Shown here: positions 1 through 11,143 of the stretch, one piece after another
Layout: each line of letters begins with the position of its first letter
Numbering within the stretch: the stretch's first letter is position 1
Source: Tetrastigma voinierianum
Taxonomy: Eukaryota; Streptophyta; Magnoliopsida; Vitales; Vitaceae
Length of the DNA stretch: 64,000 nt
Assembly: GCA_016808115.1 (NCBI GenBank)
Contig: JAEQBH010004662.1
Coordinates: forward strand, 372,001-436,000
Direction of reading: 5' to 3'
The notes under the pieces: model-generated
What the model was told of the DNA's origin: nothing
Databases searched by the model: none
What the model saw: only the letters and a program-made list of their open reading frames with translations
Made by a program: the position numbers and the translations under genes

Positions 1-254
1 ACCACATTAGGAGAAGTATGGAAGAAGTTGAGCTTCCATTGATTTTAATCAATTGGAAGTGATTAAATACTAATGGAATGTGTTAGAATTAATGTTTTAA
101 GAAGAGAATTGATTAAGATATAAATGTAATTTTTTGCTAAAGCTGAAGGGCATTATGGGTTTTTCACTTTAAGGATGCTAATAACTTGATTTAAGGCTTG
201 CAAAGATATTTGTCATGAGCCTTGATTTAATTGGAAGTGAATTAGATAAGTTGA
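1..254. other. Unassigned AT-rich sequence at window edge
   Basis: I see no recognisable reading frame or repeat partner here. Reverse-transcriptase coding sequence of element A starts to its right, so this may be decayed RT sequence or a small insertion into it. Confidence 0.4.
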
Positions 255-850
255 GAATTCATGATGAGAGGATGTTCGAGAGCCGGCATTCAAAGCACGG
301 TACGAGGGCATTTTGAGTTTAAGTCATGCCATTTGAGGACTTACGAATGCCCAGTTGGCTTTATGGATCATGAGCAGGTTTTCCCAGGCCTTGCTTAGAT
401 CGGTTTGTTATCGTGTTTATTGGCCGATATATTGATCTGTCGGGCAGTGGAAGAACATGCAAAGCTTGTTTGAGGGGATAGTTCTGCGAGCATTTCGGGA
501 ACATCGGTTATATGCGAAGCTCCGGTAAGTGTCAGTTTTGGCTCAGGCGGTAATAGCCTTTTGGGACACACCAGTTTTACTGCGGAAGTGGGAGTATTAC
601 GGTAGGTCAGCGAGAAGGTCAAAGCTATATTGATTTGAAACCTCACGATTGTTACGAGGATAAGGAGTTTTGCGGGTTTGGCGAGTTGTGCTGGCAATAA
701 AGTTCGTTGAGGGATTTTCAAGGATAAGCGACACCTTTGACTAGATTGACAAAGAAAAGAGGAACCGTTTTAATGGTCGGAGGAAGCGTCGAGTGAGTTT
801 CGGGTGAATTGAAAAGGAGATTGATCCTAGCCTCTGATACTCACACATTT
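255..850 (+). pseudogene. Ty3 reverse transcriptase, C-terminal part (element A)
   Basis: Degenerate Ty3 RT palm-to-thumb region, the enzyme that would copy element RNA into DNA. Read across frameshifts, the order of remnants fits the family: a HQLR-like stretch near 265-300, GHFEF near 308, an FMDH remnant near 362 (family FMDLMN), then the catalytic region at 405-440. Where the family has an Asp-Asp pair the frame reads VFIGRYI, so the catalytic pair is lost. The N-terminal half lies in or beyond the unassigned first 250 bases. RNase H and integrase follow in the usual Ty3 order. The copy is dead. Confidence 0.75.
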
Positions 851-1240
851 CCATCGGGAGCGGGATGAAGCTGGGTGTATTGTGATGCCACACAGGCATG
901 GTATAAGTTATGTATTAATCTTGAGAATGACAAGGTGATTGCATATGCTTCTAGGCAGTGTGGAAGGCACGACAGGGATTTTCCTACACACGACCAGGCC
1001 TTCAGCCGTAGTAGCATTTGCCTTGTGGATATGGAGCTGAGTACTTATATGGAGTACACAGCGGGATGCTGGATTAAGAGCTTGCGGTATCATTCTGCGA
1101 GAAGGCTGAACATGAGAAAGAGGAGATGGATTGAGCGGTCAAAGGATTATGAATGTACCATTGAATATCATCATGGAAGAAGCTGACGTGGTAGCGAATG
1201 CTCTTAGTAGAAGACCCATGAGTTTCCTATCGCACGTGAG
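840..1240 (+). pseudogene. Ty3 RNase H domain (element A)
   Basis: RNase H of the Ty3 pol polyprotein, which removes the RNA strand during reverse transcription. The island at 935-1000 reads VIAYASRQ followed by HDRDFPTHDQ, a signature of the plant Ty3 RNase H. A second island at 1112-1180 reads MRKRRWIE then DYECTIEYHHGR, and 1182-1212 reads DVVANALSRR, the conserved end of the domain. These fall in different frames, so at least two frameshifts separate them. It continues directly into integrase sequence. Confidence 0.9.
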
Positions 1241-1379
1241 GGGCCTTGCATCTTCCTCGACTCATAGAATTGAGGTGGCAGGTGTGAGGCTGGAGCCCCG
1301 GCAGATTCGAGAACCTTTGATAGCCACATTCCATGTACGTCTTTGTGATAGACGGGGATTAGAGAGAGCTTCGGGGTCG

Positions 1380-2790
1380 GGATCACGAGGATGAGTGAAG
1401 TTAAAGGTGAAGTAGAATGCGGAACCTTGAGGATTTGTCATTGAGAGAGGATGAGTGCGGAAGTGGTCATGGGACCCGAGAGGTTGTGTGTGTACGAGGT
1501 GGGTGATGTGAGGAGAGAGAGATTATGGAGGAAGCCCATTTCTCTCGCTTATGCTCACATCCCAGGAAGCTTACACAAAAGATGTATCATACTTTAAGGG
1601 AACACTCTTGTGAAAGGTATGAAGGAGATATTGCCGAGGTTGATACCACGAGATGTCTCACATGTCGGCGGTGGCCAGAACATCGAGGCTTGCGGTGTGA
1701 GGTCACTCCCGGTCCTCGGTGAAATGGAGAATCACTATGGATACGTGGTAGGACTTCACGTTGAAGCCAGCATGTCGATATGGGTGATTGTAGACGATGG
1801 CCAAGAAACTCGGCCATTTCCTCTCCCGAATAGTGATTCGTGAATGGTATTGTGCAGTTCAGAGGGTTATGGGGGTACGTATGGAATTTCCATTGTTTGG
1901 AGCACCGAGAATCGATTTGCGGTTTAGCCCAGTTTACAGAATGCCCCTTGCCTTAAGCGCATTTAATCACGACTTTTCATCCCACGAACGGATGTAAGCG
2001 ATGCGGGGACCTCTGGGACTTTAGAGGGATATAATGCTTAGGGCATGTGTTCTAGAGTTTAGGGGCTGGGACACCAATCTACCTGATGGGTTAAGCATAC
2101 AATAACGGTTAACCGGACAGTATTGGTATGGCCCCTTATGAGACTCTTTGGATGGAAATGTCGAGCTGGAGTGCGTTGGGACGAGATGGGTGAGGGAGAG
2201 TGGTAGGTCGGAAATTGTTAGTGACTTGTGATAAGATCGAAAGTTATAAGGATGAAGTGAGAAAATTGCACAAGGCCCAAGCCAGAGAAAAGTTCATCTT
2301 GAGACAATCGTAGTGGACCTAGGGGTTAAATTGGGGGATATGTGGCATTTTTGAGGATTTCCCCATGGAAGGGCGTACTAAGATTTGACGTGGAAGGCGA
2401 GTCCACGATATATTGGGCCATCTGGGATTGTTGAGAGGATTGGAGAGGTGGCATATCGATTGGGTTGCCATCGACCTCGATCGCATTCACGATGTTTTCC
2501 ATGTTTCTATGCTTATAAGTATCTGGAACCCTTCACATGTATTGACGAAGGAGCAACCGGTGGAAATACGGGAGAATTTGACATCTGAAGAGGTGCCGGT
2601 CTGAGATCCTCTCGACCGTCGAGAGCAAGTTACTGCTTGAAACAAGACTATTCATTTGGTGAGGTATTGTGGAGGTCATGTCTGAGTAGGAAGCTACATA
2701 TGGGAGCATGGGGAGGCTTGATGAAGGAGCATTATTCCCATCTCTTTGATGCGGTGCAGATGTTTGTTTTAATTTCGAGGGGCAAGTGCA
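1380..2790 (+). pseudogene. Ty3 integrase and pol C-terminal tail (element A)
   Basis: Integrase remnant, the enzyme that would insert element DNA into the host genome. At 1525-1675 the zinc-binding region is visible (EEAHFSRLCSHP, KMYHTLREH, CLTCR). At 1722-1840 there is the start of the catalytic core (IWVIVDD). At 2040-2085 RACVLEFRG matches the end of the core. The C-terminal part is well preserved at 2385-2480 (SPRYIGPSGIVERIGEVAYRL) and 2555-2600 (EQPVEIRENLTSEEVPV). The tail up to about 2,780 matches the Tekay/Del-type end of pol, and the family assignment is an inference from that tail. Multiple stops make it non-functional. Confidence 0.9.
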
Positions 2791-2805
2791 CATAAGGAGG
2801 GGTGA
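2791..2805 (+). other. Polypurine tract of element A
   Basis: A purine-rich run (ATAAGGAGGGGTGAT) directly precedes the LTR start and follows the last pol codons. It is the expected primer site for plus-strand DNA synthesis. Confidence 0.7.
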
Positions 2806-2806
2806 T

Positions 2807-5800
2807 TGGCAAAACCCGACGCGATTGAATGTTATAATAGTAGTTTTGAATGATTAGAGGTCGATGATAGAAGCTTGAGGGTAGATTAGAATTTAGAATG
2901 CTTTCAGGGACATCATTTGGACATGAAGTGGAGTACCCGAAGTATGTAGAATGCCACTGGGAATAATGATTTTCTTATTATATCGAATGGAGGGGTTTGC
3001 AAAGGAATTTGTAAGAAATTTCAGTTCCTATGACTTTGAACTGATATTTAGAAGAATAGGAAATTTAGTGAATAGTGATTCCGGGTGAAAATTCGGGCTG
3101 CGTTGAAATTTTTAGGAAGTGGGAAATGCGAAAATGTCGAATATATCCGTAAGACTGCGGCGAAATAAAGTGAAAGCGGAGTCCGTTTGGATAGTTTCGG
3201 GTGATCCGACGTAATTCGGTAATAATACGCTATTGTCTGGGATCACCAGATTTTAATGATTTAAATCCGTTTCGGTGATTCGAGCCTGAAATTCAACGTG
3301 AAGGATTGAATTAGAATATTTAAATATGAAGCGACCATAAATATTTTTTTGACATATAATCGATATAAAAGCGTTAAGCGAAATAGAGATAAAATGCACG
3401 CTATAATGGAATGTTAATTGTACCTGACCAATCAAAATCTTTCTTAATAGCTAAGTTATGATTTAAATAATGGGTAAATGACTTGGTCTCATAAAAATGG
3501 ACTATGAGAGGCTTGGATTAAAGGGATAATTGACTTTCTGATAGTAATTGAATTCTTTGACTTAAGGGTAATTTTGGAAAGTTGGAATTTAAAGCAAAAT
3601 TAGAGTTTAGGTCTCCCGAATAAGAGGGAGATCACGTATGAGGAAGGAGAGAGGAGAAAAGAGAGAAAGAAAGGGGAGAAAAGGAGAAAGAGGAAAGAGA
3701 AAGGAGAAATCAGAAGTTGGGAGGTGAGTTTTCTTTGTTTTTTCAAGCTTTCAAGTGATCTTCAAGTGGTAATCAAGGAGAGGAGCCAAAGAAACTCAAG
3801 AAACAAGTAAGTTTTCATGGTGGGAAAGTTAGGGTTTGATGTTTTCCATGGTTAATGTCTTAAATTCTGGTATGGATGTTAAATTGATGGTATTTAAGGT
3901 TTAATGGTGCTGAATTTAATATCGATTGAGAAAGCCATGGTTTAGGTTAGGGTTTTGACAAAATCAAGTGAGTAAAGTTAGGGTTTGATAATTAATTGTG
4001 TGTGTTATGTTGAAATGGTATAATGCATCAGATTTAAGTGTTTAGAGTGAAGAAAAAATGGAAGAGAGAAACACATTTTTGGTCAATTTTTGGGCAACAG
4101 TCTCGGTACAGGGAAATGTCCTGTTTTCTGTTTTTGACCAGTTTTTACAGTATTTTGGCCATAACCGCTCAATTTTGATCCGATTTGAGTGATTCAAAAT
4201 TCTGGAGTAAAATATACTTCTAGGGGAAAAATTTATCTGAAGGAAGTTTGCAAATTTTAATCCCAAAGTGCCCAGAAAATGTTTCAAAGTGGAGCTATGT
4301 GCAGATTCTGTTCTGCCAAACTGAGTCATCTGTTGTGCAGATTGTGTTATGTGGTTGAGGGCTTTAGAGAAGGAATTTTAAACTGAAAATTTAAAGACAT
4401 ATCATTGGATATATAAAGGACTGATCTGGAGAGTTTCATAAATTTTGAAGACCGTTTGAAAAATTTTGGGGTCAAGAATCTACTTATAGAGTATTGTTGG
4501 AAAGAAGGTTGTGAAAATGAATGAGTTTTTAGTGTATTAATTTGTTCATTTGGATTTAAATGAATGTGTATGGTGGATTAAAATGGAAGTTATGATTAAT
4601 GTATAGTTGTGGTTTTCTTGAAAAAGGTGAAAATGACTATCGGCCCGGAAACGGGAGTCGACGGGAAGCAAGCGGGATTGACGGTGACGTAGTGAAAATG
4701 ATATTTTGAGAATTGAGTTTTTAAAAGTGAATGAACATGTTAAACTGAAGTTTAATGTAAATTTTATGTAAATGTTAAGGCATATGGAAATGTTTTATCT
4801 TGCATTGTTTTATCTTGCATCAATGCATATATTTATATGTGTATTAAATATGTATGCATATGTTAAGGTATTATGAAAGTTTAAAAATGTTTAAAGAAAT
4901 GCATATGTGTTTAATGATAAAGTAAAGGATTTAAATGTATTTATAAATGTATTTTGAAGAAATGTTTTGCGATGGTTACCTAAACCCCCTATGACCCATT
5001 ATGAGGCGTATCGACCGAGGGTACTTTAAGCGTGTAGGATTTGGGGGTAAAGTTATGAGTTACTAGCGAGAAATAGGTGTCTAAGTAATATCCTTGCACG
5101 TGATAAAAGTCGCATGGCTGGAACCCTATGCAAGCGTGAGTTTCTCGCGGCGTAGTGGTTATGGCGGAGATATTATTTGTCCCTCATAGTCGGTGCCGGA
5201 AGCGTCGGTGTGTTTATTCTGGGTTCCATCGAAAAGAAGAAGAAAGAAAAGAAAAGAAAAAGAAAGAGAAAGAAAGTTTACAGTACAAATGTTTAAAGCA
5301 TAAATGGATTTTAAATGCATAAGTATTTAGTGAAAGAAAGTTTAAGGCATAAATGTTTAAGGTATAATAAATGGATTTTAATTGTATAAGTATGTATTAT
5401 TTTGGTATATCTTGAAAATGTTATTTTAATGAAAATGTACACTCACTTGGGCTCCTTTAGCTCATTCTTTTTCTATAGTACTTTTTTTTTTTTTTTTTTT
5501 TTTTTCAAAAGCATTTTCGGGACCCAAGACGGTGCGCCGATAGAGTCACTCTGTGCGGTGAGTCGAGCTGATGAGGCGAAAGGCGTGATTTTATTATATA
5601 TAATTTTTGCATATTGTTCATGTTGAATATTTTTGTTATGCATATATGTATATGTATAAAGTTAGAAAAAGGAACTACGTGGGCACGATCCTCGGTGGAC
5701 GAGGTACGTGAGGCGGTCAGAAGAAGCTTAAGAAGTCAGGCTCAAACTGAAATGTTTTTTGATAAAAATGTACATGGAATTTAAGAGGGTTTGAATGTTT

Positions 5801-6190
5801 GATGATTTGAAGTAAACAAATGTATATGTATGTATATTATTGTGTTGATTGGGTTGTGGACGAGAAGTCCTAATATGGAAAGTATAAAATTGGAAGTTTA
5901 TAAGTGTTTTTAAATGCTTTTATCAGGTTTTGTAAATTTGGGAAAGTCAGAAAAACAGAGAAAACTCTGGCCAATTTTTTAAAAAAGTAAGTGTTTGAAA
6001 AACAAAAAGAAAAAAAAAAAAAAAATTTACCACTTCGCTTCCGCATTATTTTCTAAAGATATGTTAAGGATTGTAAAGGGGTTCGCTCCATGGATTTTAT
6101 TTGACTGTTTTAAGGAAAAGTTTCTATATCCATTGGAGTGCCGGGAGGTCCCCTCGGGTTCATGAGGTTAATCCGGGTCGGGATCCTTCA
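2807..6190 (+). repeat. 3' LTR of element A (about 3.4 kb)
   Basis: The LTR starts after the polypurine tract (TGGCAAAACCCG, probably a decayed TGTAAAACCC) and ends near 6,190 (GGGTCGGGATCCTTCA); the right edge is approximate. It shares ordered blocks with both LTRs of element C: a purine-rich leader (3,630-3,715), a block around 4,190-4,280 containing ATTCTGGAGT, a block around 4,395-4,500, and an ACTCACTTGGGCTC-like block near 5,445. Length agrees with the 3.37-kb C LTR. It also contains a GC-richer island (4,970-5,230), a poly-T run (5,483-5,506) and a poly-A run (6,009-6,025). Confidence 0.8.
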
Positions 6191-6199
6191 GTGCATATG

Positions 6200-7693
6200 C
6201 AATGTTCCAAAGTAAACAAACATTCAAGTAAATACGTGATCCTACTTGAATGTCTACATGCTCAACTCATATCCCGAGTCCTCACTGACTCCCTCACACT
6301 TGCCTAAGCCACGTATGAGAAACATTATTTTGTTTGTTATTATTTGTGGACTACCCCTCGAATATAAGTAGTGGATTTGTCTCAGTGTTATATTTAGTAG
6401 ACTACCCTCAGAGATATATCCAATTGAATGACTCAGACGATTGATGTACATATGGACTTCCCTCTAATGGTGTGTGTTGGTCGACCACCAAAGCTATTCT
6501 CTAGAATCACCTCATGCACTCACTCATTGTTAGGGTGCTTACAGGTGCATATGGAATCATGTTACTGATTCCATTACAATTCTATAACTTTACATGCAAA
6601 TATATAATAATCATGCATATATTCACATAATTTAAATCACACAAACATGTTATGTAATTACACATTCCATTACACACCAAAATTAGTTCGCGGGGTGTGA
6701 TCGAATCTGACGGTGACTTGAATTTTCGACGAGCTGGATTTACCACAAGTTTATTTTTCGGTGTCACTATTCATATGAATAATGCCTCGAGTTTACCATT
6801 CCCGTCCACTCATCAATTCATCGGTTCACTTTGGGAACCCGAATTTCATGGCGATTTCCAGCCTCACACACATCACAATACAATCTAAAGAACACATTTC
6901 ACCATGACCAACCCAACGGCCAGTGGGCGATCCGCGTTTGCATCCCGGCATTGAGTTTCTAAAATTTTCACCTGGTTCGAAGCTTTGGAACGAGATCAAA
7001 TGGCCCCTCACGGCGCTTATTCAACTCAAACATTGTAAATACACTTAAGCAATTAGCCAAAACCCAGTAGGGAAGAAGCCCTACGGCGAAGTTTGTCAAA
7101 ACTCCTTAAATTTGGTGCCCATGCGTAGGTCTCGATGCGTAGAGCAGCTTTCCTTCTTGTTCCGAAGAATTTCGACGGTTGGATTGCTCAGAAACTTAGA
7201 GAGAAGGAAGACACTCTCTCTCTAAAAGTATGGAAATCGACTACTGCATCTTATTTTTTTTCCCTCTCCCACGTTTTGGTCTTTGGTTCAATTGAAGAAG
7301 ACAATCACTATTGCTCTTTTGATACTTTCTAACCCAAAACAATTCCAAAAATGATATTTATGTCATGCTTTCCCAGGTTTTGACGCTCATTTATCTCGGC
7401 CGTCATTTCATCCTTTACTCTACTTTCATGCCACTTATGGCACAGCTGATGCGTGTTATATTGCCTTTTGTCACATCGGTGTCGTTTATGGCACAATCGA
7501 TGCACCAGAAAAGCACGATGCCAACTCCTGCTGTCTCGAGTCGACCGAAATTCAACGTGCTGCTTTATAATTGTGAGAGCGATTCGACGGTGAATCAGGT
7601 TTTGTCATCTAAGATCTAGAGAATAAGTGGGGATTTTTGACCGAGAAGTACGATTTTGTCCTCTTTCGAAGTGAAATTTACCGGGTGCTTTAC
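6200..7693 (-). repeat. LTR-like fragment, reverse orientation
   Basis: Read on the minus strand this begins at 7,693 with TGTAAAGCACCCGG, a typical start for plant Ty3 LTRs, followed by an AGATCTTAGATGA block. A similar block (AGATCTCGGATGA) stands at the same place in the G LTR at the right end of the window. A block at 6,545-6,580 (GTGCATATGGAATCATG) resembles 63,845-63,880 in G. No polypurine tract or pol end lies to its right, so it looks like a solo or truncated LTR. The left edge is uncertain, and a second LTR-start-like motif (minus-strand TGTAAGCACCC at 6,543) suggests rearrangement. Confidence 0.5.
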
Positions 7694-8133
7694 AAATTTG
7701 ATAAGATAAAATATATATGTTATGATTCATGGAACAAAGATGATGAAATCGGAATAAAGAGAAATGAAAAAAAACACTCATATTTTTCATGATTCAATTA
7801 AAACTTTTTTCACTATCACCCAAAATAAGGGTTATATAAAAAAGGTATTTAGGACAATTAATGTTAATATCAAAATTTTTATTTTAATTATAATAAAACA
7901 TGTCTTGATAAACAAATTTAATTTTTATCATAAATAAATAAAAGTACATTAATTTTGAATAATTTGGGATTTATTGATATTTAAAAAATATATATCAAGC
8001 CGAATTTGTAATAGATTTATGAAATTGATATTTTTATCTTTGCTTGATAGGAAGCTTCCGAATCTGGCACGAATCTTTGATGGTGCGATATAGCGAAGAA
8101 ATAGCCCAAACAATAAGATGAAATAAGTATTTA

Positions 8134-8248
8134 AATGATGTTGAAAGATCTAGAAAAAGGAAAAAAAACATATAAAAGTGATCCATTTTTAGATGATGTT
8201 GAAAGCGTTGGAAAAGGGAAAAAATATATAAAAGTGGATCCATTTAGT
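8134..8248. repeat. Tandem duplication, two 58-bp copies
   Basis: Two adjacent copies start with ATGATGTTGAAAG at 8,135 and 8,193. Each continues through an A-rich run into ATATAAAAGTG(G)ATCCATTT. Confidence 0.85.
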
Positions 8249-9519
8249 TTGTTAGTTTGGTAGATGGTAAAAAAAAAAAAGGAAAAACCTATAGAAAGGA
8301 AAAAAGCATGAACAAGGTCAAGTAAATCCTTTTTTTTCCTTTTTGGGTCTTGATTTCTACCGTTATTAAATTAGCAAAAAGAAAATAATTGTAAGAAGAG
8401 TAGCAATTTAAATGAAGAAAAAACAAAGTTAAAGGACATTACCTGACAACCCTTCTCGAGGAGGCACATTTATGTTATCATTTTTCTATAAAACCAATCT
8501 CGACCACAAATGATAAGCATTACGTATTCATTTGCTCTTCTTGTTTTTCTTTTCCTCCGCCCTTACTTTTCTTCTAGCCTCTCACATTAGAATTTCCTCA
8601 CTAAAGAGTCATCTCTCATAATACCCTCCTAATAATCAAAACAACCTCCAATTGCATCTCTTCTATTTTGTTAAAACCACATAATCCCCTTTTTTTTTTC
8701 CTTTCCCTCATGTCTTTCCTCACAGCTTACTCCACTCATCTATGGCTACCTATAGCAACCAATGGACAACCATATCCTCATTTTTTGGCTACTTTATGAA
8801 TGATAATGAAGCTAGATCTCCAACATAAAAAAATCGTAACTATAACCACTGGTAACTGACTGCAAACCATCATTTCACGATGCGATGCACCACACCAAAT
8901 TATCTCCCACCTCATTTTTATTCTCATTGCCCCTTAGATCTATTAGACTCCATTGCTGAAGTATTAAAGAAATCTTGTAGATCAGGATGTGAATATAATA
9001 TGTTTTTCAAAAGGATGGGGATTTTAATAGAGAGAGAAAGCTTAGGGTTTTCAGCAAAAGTAAAGTGATGGGATGTTGGTGCATGCAAGGGTGTAGGTGG
9101 TCAGAGCCTTTTGATAGTCAAGATAGGTCTTGTAAGTCTTATCAAGAAGAAATAAAATATATATTATGGCCAAACAAATCCTTATTGGACAAAATAAAAA
9201 AAATAAAAAAATACATCAATACCAAGAAAACGTTGTGCTTAAATCTATACATAGTGGGGTTTAAAATAAGTTTCAATGCCTTTAAACTTATATAGCTCAA
9301 TGATATTTATATAAGGTTCCATTCCAAACAAGAGCCAATATTTTACTATATATAGTTGAATAATGGCACTTTTGAAACACAATGATATAAAAATAATATA
9401 ATAAATCCTAAATCCACTCTATCCTTCCAAAAAATTAAATAAATGATACTACTATTAGATCAACTCTTAAGCTCAAGTCATCTTGCTTTCAAAAAAAAAA
9501 AAAACCCTGAAGCCATCTT

Positions 9520-9762
9520 CTAAAAACTTTTAATAAATTAAACTAGCTAGTTATTTGATTAAAAAAAATCAAAATCCACATACCAAAATGCAAAATGGTT
9601 TCTGAAAAATTTTAATAAATTAAACTAAATAGTTATTTGATTAAAAAAATCAAAATCCACATACCAAAATGCAAAATAATTTCTGAAAAATTTTAATAAA
9701 TTAAACTAACTAGTTATTTGATTAAAAAAAAATCAAAATCCACATACCAAAATGCAAAATAT
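9520..9762. repeat. Tandem repeat, three copies of about 81 bp
   Basis: Copies start at 9,520, 9,602 and 9,683. Each holds TTTTAATAAATTAAACTA, then AGTTATTTGATT, a run of 7-9 A, and CACATACCAAAATGCAAAAT. Copies differ by only a few substitutions and by A-run length, far closer to each other than the LTR pairs in this window are. Confidence 0.95.
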
Positions 9763-9967
9763 TTAGAATAAAATATTTGGTTATTGAAAATGGAGAAATG
9801 AAAAATAAACTCTATAGTCAATTAAGATTATCTAACTCATGTTTCGTTTTTCTTTTCTTTTTCTTGATTTTCTTATAAACCAATATATGATAAAATACAT
9901 ATATAGTTAACTCATAAAAATAAAATAAGGATCCCTACTCATATAAATTAAAATTCATTTATATCAA

Positions 9968-10710
9968 TGATGATGCTTTTTTTCAACCGGACTGGGCTGG
10001 AGCGTGTGGGGGTCGTTGGGCCGGACCTGGATTGTTGGCGGGCTGGGATGTAGGCTCTTGGATTGTTTGGGCTGAGGTAGGATCGTTGCATTGTTGATCT
10101 GCAGGCTCCGGACGTAGCACTCCTCTGCAAAAACAAGGAAGAAGGGGGGTCGGCGAGGGCTTCGCCCGTGGCGCTCCAACTGCCCTAAGTCGATTTCTTT
10201 ACGAGAGAAAGAGGGCGCAGAGGGCGAATGTGTTGCATATGAGTATGTGTCTAAGAGTGCGTACCTTTCACATTAGGGTGTACATGCTGTTATAGTATAT
10301 GTTGTCCAGTTGGATAGTGACTAGGATTTGTTCCCATTAGATGGGATTTTCACATATCGAGTGATTTGGTAATGGATTTAGAAGAATTGTTTATTTGAGA
10401 TAATCTTACTTCCTTATTAGGAGAGATCCAGTAGTGATGATACGTTATTTTTCCTTTCTTATTGATAAGATTTGGTTGGATCGGCGGGATGATATATATT
10501 GTTTGGGGTTATTCTGAATTTTCCATAGGTTATTCTATTTTCCATATTGCATGCAAATACAAATCGATTACAGATATGGACCTTCACTAACTAAGATCGC
10601 CCTGATCTCGGGCGGCCGAGCTCGCTTTGGCCGGTACCGCGGGCCTGCATTGCGCTGGGGAGTACCACTCAGCCAGAGTGGGCTCGCGAGCCCATTTTTC
10701 AAAACCCTAT
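9968..10710 (-). repeat. 3' LTR of element F
   Basis: Direct repeat of 31,067-31,791. Shared blocks include TGATGCTTTTT at the left end, GGGCTGGAGCGTGTGG, GTAGGATCGTT, AAAACAAGGAAGA, TTTACGAGAGAAA, GCATATGAGTAT, ATCGGCGGGATGATAT and, at the right end, CGAGCCCA. The outer edge is fixed by the ATCAA duplication. The inner edge is approximate because the adjoining polypurine tract is not clear. Confidence 0.9.
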
Positions 10711-11143
10711 TGCTTGCCCCCAAAATTTCTTGGGCACTGTGTACGTGGGCAAGGGCCAGACGTTTCTTGCATCGGATGTAATTTCCACGTGGTCTGTTTC
10801 AGGTCAAGTTAGCAGGCTTAGCCGCCGTCATATGTCTCGTGATAATGATGACCTCGGGTTTTCGCCGTTTCCTACCTCTTCTAGTTTCTTTCACTCCCTT
10901 TCGCACTCCTCCGTCTCACAGGCTTTCCGGTCCTCCAACCTCTTCCCGCTGATTCGCACTTTATTTGCTCGTGCTCTGCGTTTGACCCTTTTTGTAGAGT
11001 CTTTTTCTGGCATTTTTCCTAAGGTAGCTTCTTCCGTCTTATTCTCGTGGACCACGCGGCCTCTACCTCTTTTGCTTTCTTACTGGTACGATGAGACGCT
11101 AGGGTTAAATTGATTGGATTTCATTTTTACTATTTGCTTTTAT
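10711..11143 (+). other. Leader region of the antisense reading frame in F
   Basis: Pyrimidine-rich on the plus strand (TTTCTTTCACTCCCTTTCGCACTCCTCC near 10,885 is an example of the texture). A 127-codon frame at 10,730-11,113 runs through but resembles nothing I know. The region lies just upstream of the antisense frame and may be its 5' untranslated region. Confidence 0.35.

Larger units (their letters stand above)
7694..9967. other. AT-rich intergenic sequence without recognisable genes
   Basis: Strongly AT-rich, with many A and T homopolymers. No reading frame here resembles a known protein. Apart from the two small tandem repeats listed separately I can assign nothing. It is probably older sequence into which element F inserted, because the F target duplication lies at its right end. 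Confidence 0.6.
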
